DNA of 64,000 nucleotides, from assembly GCA_013180625.2 (NCBI GenBank), contig SNVD02000495.1, positions 1-64,000 of the forward strand. Reading direction: 5' to 3'. The translations under genes were made by a program, and so were the position numbers. A model generated the notes under the pieces. The model was not told the DNA's origin and did no database searches. It saw nothing but the letters and a program-made list of their open reading frames with translations. This stretch comes from Boswellia sacra (taxonomy: Eukaryota > Streptophyta > Magnoliopsida > Sapindales > Burseraceae). How positions within the stretch are numbered: position 1 is the first letter of the stretch; each line of letters opens with the position of its first letter. Below, in pieces: positions 56,935 through 64,000 of this stretch.

Positions 56935-57420
56935 AATTTTTATTCCTATCAATTTTTTTTCACTTTTGTTCATAAACAATAGACTTGCGTTTTTGTCACT
57001 AAACCCAATGCCAAGCTTTGTAGTACGAACAATTTTTATAAAGAAATAACTCACGAATTGAAGCCTTAGTTAAGGTAATTTTTGATTAGCTTTTTCAGTT
57101 ATTTGTTAGTCGTTCATTGATTAATAATTGAAAAATATTGTAATTCATAACAATATTTTGTAATTTAAATTTTATTGTCATCAAATTATTATTTTTGTTC
57201 ACGTTTGCTCAGAACAACTAGACTTGTCTTTCTATCACTAAACTTAGATACTCAATTTGAATACCTGCAACAAGGCCACCTTTTAGAAAGAACAACTCAA
57301 GAATTGAATTCTTGGTCAAGGTATGCATATTAGTTACTTAATTATCATTCATTAATTAATAATTACAAATTTTTGTAACTATGAACAACTTGTATTTTAA
57401 TTTTAATTCTCCCAATTTAG
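56935..57420. repeat. Diverged tandem repeat, about 238 bp
   Basis: AGACTTGCGTTTTTGTCACT near 56980 recurs as AGACTTGTCTTTCTATCACT near 57218. Both are followed by AACTCAMGAATTGAA and CATTMATTAATAATT. A third, partial copy lies left of the Copia insertion near 49830-49994. Confidence 0.68.
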
Positions 57421-57527
57421 TATTGGTTAATGGGTGAGAAAAGAATTATATAATATTGAGTTGAATGTGTGTTACATTTTTGAAGTCTTAGTAAATTCAA
57501 ATGTTACTATATAATTAACAATGTGTG

Positions 57528-58405
57528 TGTAGATACTGCATTTTTAAGGCTCGATCATGAAGCAAAGATGAACATCGATCAATAAAAATAATTGAAATGC
57601 CCTTTGAAGAAAAAAGAAGAGAGTTGAGAAAAAAACCAACTGAAAGCTTTGAAAACAACGTATGAATTTGGAAAATCACAAAAGTAAATCTAGAAGGAAT
57701 CTGACGATGAGTCATATATCATTGTGAAGCTATGAATGTTTAGTTTTCATAGAATTTTATGGATCACGAATCGGCATTGAACTCAAAGAGTTACGTGTGA
57801 TCGAACGGCTGAAGGTAAAAAGAGACTACGTTGAAAAAAATGTAAAATCGAACGGTTTGGTGGGTCACAAAAGGCCGGCTATTGTAGGACAGCCGGCCGG
57901 CTATCCTACCACCAAGCGATAGTCCATCCATAGCTGGTTGACACCCCCTCCCCCTTATTTTTGGAAATTTTCAATTAGAACCTTCCTTTTTCAGTTTTTT
58001 ACTTCCATTTTCAACTCTCACCCTCTCCTCACTTTTCAAGACACTGAGATCCTCTCTTCTTACTCTTGAAGATATAGTTAAGAATTTAAGGAGTTTTTTT
58101 AGGCTTTCTATTGCTTTAAGCTCAGAAAGGGTACGTCTTGAGAGCAGTTCTCTCTTCTCCCTCCTCTTTTCTTATTTATTTTTCTTACTTTAGAATAAGC
58201 ATGTTCATGTTTATTTTTGCTTAGAATAAGCATGTTGAGGATTTATTTTGATGCTTAGGAGTATGATTAGGATTTTATGAACTGTTTAACCCTTTATTTG
58301 TCTTGCAAGGTGGAAATGTTTGTCAAGGTAAGTCATCTTTCTCTTCTTTATTTAGAAACATGTTTAGGAGTTTATTTTCTTTGCGAATGCTTAGAATCAT
58401 GTTAG
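57528..58405 (+). repeat. Tat/Ogre-like LTR relic D, cut by the next insertion
   Basis: Starts TGTAGATACTGCATTTTTAA and follows the same order of words as relic B (4279-5285) up to TTTATTTTCTTTGCGAATGC TTAGAATCATG, where the Sirevirus-like LTR begins at 58406. It contains a GGCCGGCT inverted-repeat cluster near 57870-57900. Confidence 0.7.
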
Positions 58406-60180
58406 TGTTGACCCAGGTATGGCAACCCAAGAGGGGGGGTGAATTGGGTTTTTATTTATCAAAACGGATTTAGAAAATTTTTCTTGAAAGATCAAAATTA
58501 GTTCACTCTTTCTTTGAGAATAAAGGTGAAGAAGATGAAATTAGAATTTATCAAAGATGCAATCAAAAGAATAATAATGATGAACAATCACAAGTGCAAG
58601 TAAATGTAAAGAGGAAAGGGATAGAGAGAGTGCAAACTCAATTTACGTGGTTCGGCAAACCTTGACTACGTCCACGGGCTCCTAGCTCCACGAGCTAAGC
58701 TTTCCACTAAGTTGTAGAAATCTTTACAACTTGCTTGATGAGCAACCTCACCAAGACTTTTCTTCCAACTCTTGATAACACCACACCAAGAGTTCTTCTT
58801 GATGAACAACCTCACCAAGGCAACTTCCTTCAACCCTTGATAACACCACACCAAGAGTTCCTCTTGATGAACAACCTCACCAAGGCAACTTTCCTCAACT
58901 CTTGATCTGTCTCTTATACACATCTAGATGTGTATAAGAGACAGACCATACGAAGAGTTCTCTCAAGGATAACTTTTATCTTTTACAAGAAGATCTCACT
59001 CTTACCACAATACAAGAACAAAGATAATTTTTACAACAAAAGTATAACTCTCTTCAAAGAGTAGATAAATAATATAAAAGCTCTCTAGACTTGATATTTC
59101 TCTTGCTTTTTGCTTGATAAAATGCTTCTCTTGCACTGCTTGAATGCATGGGCGAATGGCTCCTTTTATAGGCAAATGAGATGAACTTAATCAAGTGAAG
59201 ACACCAACTCTAAATTTTCTGCCCATCATAAAAACCATAATCTTGTCTGCCATTTTTGTCAATGTTCCGTTTGAAATTTGAAAATCTGCAAAACATAAAA
59301 GATTTGAACATTTGAATAAGCTTTCCAATACATCAAGAATCAAGTCATTTGGATATCTGTAGCTCAAGATATGGCCCAAAAACCATTCGGTGCTCTTGTG
59401 ACTTGATTTTTCTCCATGTGTCTGTCCACTGACTTGAATGTTAATTCTGTCAGCCTTCCATTTGAAATTGGAATTTTCTTCAAAACATCAAAGATCTCAT
59501 ATTTGAATAAGCTTCCCAAAACAGTAAGAATCCAAAGCAATTGGATATCTCTATCTTAAGATATGGCCAAAACACCATTCACGCGTGCTTATTGTGAGTG
59601 ATGTTTTCTTCTCTGTGCGTCCACCGAAAATGCAGTCAATTTATGTCGGTCTACATGGAAATTTGAATTTTTTCAAAACATATGAAATGTTCTTCATTAA
59701 GTCATCTTTCCAATGCCGCAGGAATCAAGTATTTTGATTTTTCTAGCTCAAGATATGTTCAAAGGAGTATTCGGTGCTCATGTCAGCTGCTTCCATTTGT
59801 CTTTCACTTTGCATGATGATTTGGACGATCTTGCACTTAAAATTTGAATTTCTTTAAAACATATGAAATGTTATAAATTGAGTAAGTTTTCCAAAGACTC
59901 AAGAATCACATTATTTGGACATTTATAGAGAAATATATGACCAATTGATAGAACATTGCTCATATATCACATTCCTTGAATCAAAACTTGTACTTAAACT
60001 TTGATGCCTTTAACATGTAGTCTTCTCCTTAGCTTCAACACTTCATTTTAATAAAACCTTCTTGATTTTTATAAATATTTTCATAATCTTATTCTTGCAC
60101 ATAATAAGATAGTAGTACATCTCAATGAATCAATGTGTATTGTTATCATCAAAATTATCATGTAGCCTAGGGTCTAAACA
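58406..60180 (-). repeat. 3' LTR of the second Sirevirus-like copy
   Basis: About 1775 bases including 38 bases of adapter. TGTTGACCC...GGGTCTAAACA on the plus strand. It has two to three 65-bp units before the adapter; the unit count across the adapter join is unreliable. Confidence 0.88.
58907..58944. other. Nextera mate-pair junction adapter (artefact)
   Basis: CTGTCTCTTATACACATCT at 58907-58925 is followed immediately by its exact reverse complement at 58926-58944. This is the 19-bp Tn5 mosaic end placed head to head, the circularisation junction of Nextera mate-pair libraries. It interrupts the 65-bp LTR repeat and does not occur in the sister LTRs. Confidence 0.97.
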
Positions 60181-60424
60181 ATCTTCACTTTTTGATGTGA
60201 CAAACCATTGATTGCTTAAAATATAATTAAAATCAAGAATGAAAATAAAATCAAGATTAAACAAAAAGATGGCACTTGTTATGAATATAAGCAATCCAAC
60301 CATTTCTCCCCTTTTGTTATCATAAAAAAGATGTAATCAAATTAATTAATCCCCTTAAATATATTCTCCCCCTTAACATATGCTACCATTCAAAGATTAT
60401 CATATAAAAACAAAATTAAGACAT
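60181..60424 (-). other. Purine-tract-rich tail before the 3' LTR
   Basis: Minus-strand copy of 37230-37468, with tracts AAGGGGGAGAA at about 60371, AAGGGGATT at about 60352 and AAAGGGGAGAAA at about 60308. The tract next to the LTR has decayed to AAAAAGTGAAGAT. Confidence 0.7.
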
Positions 60425-60899
60425 ATCCAACATGCCGAATTCTCTTTTAATTATGCAAAATATATCTTGACTAAGGGGTTTAGTCATATTTAGGTCTAGA
60501 AACTAATTCCCAAACTTGATTTCTCTCAAATTGGTTCAATTCTTCTTGCATAGCCAAAATCCAACTTTCCTCATTTTTGGCTTTTTTAAAAGATTTTGGT
60601 TTAAATTGAGAGACAAATGCAAAATGATTACAAAAGTTCTTAAAAGAAGATCTAGTTTTCATACCTTGTGATGGTTCACCAATAATGAGATCTTTAGGGT
60701 GAGCTTTTCCATACCTCCATTCCTTTGGTAATTCTTGGGAAGAATCATTTAGTTCCTCAAGCTTTTCTTGTTGAAGTTGTAATTCATCTTGGCTCTTTTC
60801 ATCAAGCCTTGATTCTTTGATTTGCCCTTCTATCTCAACAATATCATCATCTAAATTCTTTGAAGAAATAACATTAGTTTCATCAAATTCAACATGCAT
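60425..60899 (-). pseudogene. Copia RT N-terminus joined to the RNase H tail
   Basis: The frame 60899-60480 has an acidic linker, then EWRYGKAHPKDLIIGEPSQG and NEESWILAMQEELNQFERNQ followed by VWELVSRPKYD, the start of Copia RT. It then meets a stop. In the next frame the bases read TKPLSQDIFCIIKREFGMLD and a stop, the last codons of RNase H. The catalytic RT block (YVDD) and nearly all of RNase H are therefore deleted. The join contains TAAACCCC, like the join in the 33-39-kb copy. Confidence 0.8.
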
Positions 60900-60905
60900 A
60901 GATTC

Positions 60906-62135
60906 TTAAATAGTAAGAGTCTTTTTGTTAAAAACTCTATATGCTTTACTATGGTTGGAGTAGCCAACAAAAATTGCAACATCGGCTTTTGCATCAAATT
61001 TTTCAAGGTTATCCTTGGTGTTTAAAATAAAACATTTACATCCAAAAACTTTAAAAAATCCACTGTTGGGTTTTCTTCCTTTCCAAAGTTCATAAAGAGT
61101 TTTCTTTATTAAAGCTCTAATATGGACTCTATTGATTATAAAGCATGCGGTATTAACGGCTTCGGCCCAAAAATGTTTTGGCAAATTATTTTCAAGTAAC
61201 ATGGTCCTAGCCATTTCTTGGATAGTCCTATTTTTCCTTTCAACAACACCATTTTGTTGTGAAGTTCTAGGTGAGAAAAAATTATGCTCAAAACCATTTT
61301 CATCACAAAGATTTTCAAATGCAACATTGTCTACTTCACCACCATGATCACTCCTAATGGACACAATAGAATATCCTTTTTGATTTTGGACTCTTTTTGC
61401 AAATTTTGCAAAAGCTTGTATGGCCTCATTTTTAGTTTTCAAGAATAATACCCAAGTGAATCTTGAATAATCATCCACAATAACAAAAACATAATACTTT
61501 CCACCAAGGCTGTGAGTTCTTGATGGTTCAAATAAATCCAAATGAAGTAATTGTAGAGGTTTATTTGTTGAAATAAATTTCTTTTGTTTAAAAGAAGTTC
61601 TCACTTGTTTTCCAAATTGACAAGCATCACAAATCTTATCCTTTTCAAATTTTATTTTTTGAAGACCATCAACTAAATCATTTTTAGAAATTTTTGAAAT
61701 TGTGTCCATGCTAGCAGGACCTAACCTTCTATGCCATAACCAAGCATCATGATTAACAATGAAACAATTTTCTACATGATCATTAACATCAATATCAATT
61801 GTATAAATATTACCACATCTATTACCAACAAATAATGTCTTATTGGTACTAACATCCTTAATCACACATCTATTAGGCTCAAAAGCAACAAAATATCCCT
61901 TATCACATAATTGACTAATGCTAATCAAATCATGTTTCAAACCATGAACAAGCAAAACATCTTTAATAATAGGTGAAGAAGGGTTACCAAATATCACCAT
62001 GTCCGATTACCCTTCCTTTGGCATTATCACCGAAGGTCACATATCCTCCTTTCTTCATGATTAATCTTGAAAATTTGGAGGCATCTCCGGTCATATGCCT
62101 TGAGCATCCACTATCTAAGTACCATTTGTGTTTGC
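60906..62135 (-). pseudogene. Copia protease, pre-integrase and integrase
   Basis: The frame 62000-60906 is 364 residues. GNPSSPIIKDVLLVHGLKHD is protease C-terminal sequence, WLWHRRLGPASMD pre-integrase (the usual LGHAS is LGPAS). CDACQFGKQVRTSF is the integrase zinc region. The integrase core has LHLDLFEPSRTHSLGGKYY, SIRSDHGGEVDNVAF (second Asp present) and GVVERKNRTIQEMARTM (Glu present). KVFGCKCFILNTKDNLEKFD follows. All three catalytic acids remain. The protease start (DSGCSRHMTGDASKF) lies to the right near 62100-62050, frame-shifted at about 62005. It is the best-kept integrase in the window. Confidence 0.86.
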
Positions 62136-63510
62136 CACTCCTTTGTCTCTACAATCAACATTCAAGGAGTAACTTTTTGGTACCCAAAAGTTCTTGGGTC
62201 CTTGAGGGTTAGTTATGATACTTTTTGGAACCCATATTTGTTTTAAATTAGGATTTCTTTTAATGGAGCAAGAATGCACATTGTGTCCTTTTCTTCCACA
62301 ATAAGTACATGAATGATTAGGATTATTCCTAGAAGATGCATGAACAAAATAGTTTTTAAAATAGTTTTGAGTTTTATGAGTTTTATATCCTAACCCTCTT
62401 TTATAAAAAACACACCTTTGGTTTTGTAACATAGAATTCAAATTTTTTGTGCTTTTTGTAAAAATATCAACAATATTTCTTAAATCATTATTTTCCTTTT
62501 TCAAAATAACATTTTCTTTCTCTAATTTATCAAAATCCTTTTGTTTTAAAATCTCATTTTCAGTTTTTAAAAAATGTATTTGACTTTCAAACTTTCAAAA
62601 TCTTTTTGCTTTAAAATTTCATTTTCATTTTCTAAAGCTTCATTTATTTCCACCAACTCTTCTAATGGAGATAACATGATTTTTGACTTCTTTTTGAAAG
62701 CATTGATTTTTGAATTTTGTTTATCAACTTGCACATGTAAATTTTGGAATGCTTCAAGTAATTCATCATATGAAAGCTTAGGATCATAGTTTAGAATACT
62801 TACCTCATCTTTACTTAAAGCCATGAAGCACATGTTTGCCACTTCACAATCTTCTTCTTCATTCTTCTTCAAGATGATTTCATGAGTTATGAGAGAACCC
62901 ATAAGTTCTTCTAATGATAGTTTGGTGAGGTCCTTTGCTTCTTGAATTGCCGTCACCTTTGGCTCCCAAGGTTTTGGTAGACACCTAAGAATCTTTCTCA
63001 CCATTTCAACATTAGAGTAAGATTTACCAAGAGATTTCAAACTATTGACAATATCTGTAAATCTAGTAAACATTTCAGAAATTGATTCATCCGATTTCAT
63101 CTTAAAAAGCTCATAACTATGAACTAGCATACTAATTTTAGATTCTTTAACTTGACTAGTTCCTCATGAGTTACTTCAAGTGTGTGCCATATTTCTTGTG
63201 CTGTAGAACAAGTAGATATTCTATTAAACTCATTTCTATCTAGAGCACAATACAACACATTCATAGCTTTAGCATTCAAACTCAATTTCTTTTTATCATC
63301 TTCACTAACTCTTTAGGTTCTTTAAGCATGCATTCCCCATTTTCAATTTTGGTAGGAACAAAAGGTCCTTCCAAAACAATAGACCACAAATCATAATCAA
63401 AAGATTTCAAGAAAATACTCATTAATAGTTTTCAATCACGAGTAATCAAGTATATCCGATTAAAAAATGGAGGTCTAGAGCATAGGAAAGCTCCCTCAAC
63501 ATATGCAAGG
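62115..63510 (-). pseudogene. Copia gag of the second Sirevirus-like copy
   Basis: From the right: the start region near 63510 reads M-A-Y-F then a stop, instead of the MATFNSTSY of the sister copy. RPPFF-like and MSIFLKSFDYDLWSIVLEGP follow, and a frameshift lies near 63315. The frame 63130-62567 has LVHSYELFKMKSDESISEMF and KILRCLPKPWEPKVTAIQEA. The frame 62504-62115 has the zinc knuckle CTYCGRKGHNVHSC, better kept than in the sister copy (GRKGH versus ESKRH). It is broken but helps to reconstruct the order of domains. Confidence 0.85.
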
Positions 63511-63593
63511 TGAATTAAAAGTATGCCATAAGCTCCAAAATCGCTGTTAGATGTTTACAAAAAAAAATGAGCAACCTTGCTCTGAATACCACT

Positions 63594-64000
63594 TGATTTG
63601 ACTCAGTGTATGCGCAACCCCAAGAGGGGCGAGTGACTTGCAGTCGTTTTTTATTTATCAAAACGGATTTAGAAATTTTTTCTTGAAAGATCAAAATTAG
63701 TTCACTCTTTCTTTGAAAATAAAGGTGAAGAAGATGAAATTAGAATTTATCAAAGATGCAATCAAAAGAATAATAATGATGAACAATCACAAGTGCAAGT
63801 AAATGTAAAGAGAAAAGAGATAGAGAGAGTGCAAACTCAATTTACGTGGTTCGGCAAACCTTGCCTACGTCCACGGGCTCCTAGCTCCACGAGCTAAGCT
63901 TTCCACTAAGTTGTAGAAATCTTTACAACTTGCTTGATGAGCAACCCACCAAGACTTTTTCTTCCAACTCTTGATAACACCACACCAAGAGTTCTTCTTG
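63594..64000 (-). repeat. 5' LTR of the second Sirevirus-like copy (partial)
   Basis: Homologous to 58406-58810 from about 63650 onward (AAAACGGATTTAGAAA..TTTCTTGAAAGATC and so on), reaching the 65-bp repeats at the window end. The first 55 bases differ oddly from all sister LTRs. Confidence 0.8.

Larger units (their letters stand above)
58406..64000 (-). mobile_element. Sirevirus-like Copia element, second internal copy, truncated by window edge
   Basis: Same family as 33156-39226, opposite strand. The 3' LTR is at 58406-60180, the purine-rich tail at 60181-60420, pol and gag remnants at 60425-63510, the primer site at about 63577-63592 and the 5' LTR from about 63594 to beyond the window. 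RT after its first block and nearly all of RNase H are missing. It inserted into Tat-like relic D. The 3' LTR contains a sequencing adapter at 58907-58944. Confidence 0.9.

Noticed and set aside
58666..58923. 85-codon minus-strand frame starting MCIRDR
   Set aside because: Its start lies in the sequencing adapter and the rest is the 65-bp LTR repeat translated. Not a gene.

Overview
The window looks like repeat-dense nuclear DNA of a flowering plant, probably a eudicot. It is AT-rich, and nearly all of it is LTR retrotransposons, solo LTRs, LTR debris and small non-autonomous DNA elements. Only one host-gene relic was recognised: exon fragments of an ABCI17/STAR1-like ABC-transporter ATPase. 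No tRNA, rRNA, CRISPR array or intact host gene was seen. The long frames in the LTRs are by-products of tandem repeats.

Region by region. 1-3542: minus-strand Athila-like Ty3/gypsy element that runs off the left edge, with LTR, tRNA-Asp-type primer site, broken zinc knuckle and protease. 3543-20010: mosaic of decayed Tat/Ogre-like Ty3/gypsy pieces (three LTR relics, gag, protease and RT blocks in scrambled order), five tandem arrays, and one clean hAT-type MITE with a perfect 8-bp target duplication. 21361-24854 and 25346-28883: two opposite-facing copies of one gag-protease-only LTR family (TR-GAG type). Their U3 carries a 10-bp-phased array of GAA/TTC units identical in form to heat-shock elements. 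The second copy sits inside the ABCI17-like pseudogene (25092-29182). 31467-42726: minus-strand Copia element (278-bp LTRs, TSD AATAA) split by a plus-strand, internally deleted Sirevirus-like Copia (33156-39226, TSD CCTAC). 43975-48620: decayed plus-strand Copia of Ale/Retrofit type with unusual TA...TA LTR ends. 50000-56929: minus-strand Sirevirus-like Copia (TSD GTATT) reduced mainly to gag, and itself hosting a foldback element (51541-51829) and a solo LTR (53368-55268, TSD GTAAC). 57528-58405: another Tat-like LTR piece. 58406-64000: minus-strand second copy of the 33156-39226 family, cut by the right edge.

How the parts relate. Target-site duplications give a clear nesting order in three places. 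The Sirevirus-like family appears three times (one deleted plus copy, one solo LTR, one deleted minus copy). Its LTRs carry about 190-bp repeats in U3 and a 65-bp repeat downstream of the TATA box whose copy number varies between copies. Both internal copies lost most of pol, with the same 3' end point inside RNase H. Nothing here looks fully autonomous; the gag-protease ORF at 22187-23779 is the only long intact element ORF.

One stretch is not biology: 58907-58944 is an exact head-to-head pair of the 19-bp Tn5 mosaic end, i.e. a Nextera mate-pair junction adapter left in the assembly. The join there, inside a tandem repeat, should not be trusted.
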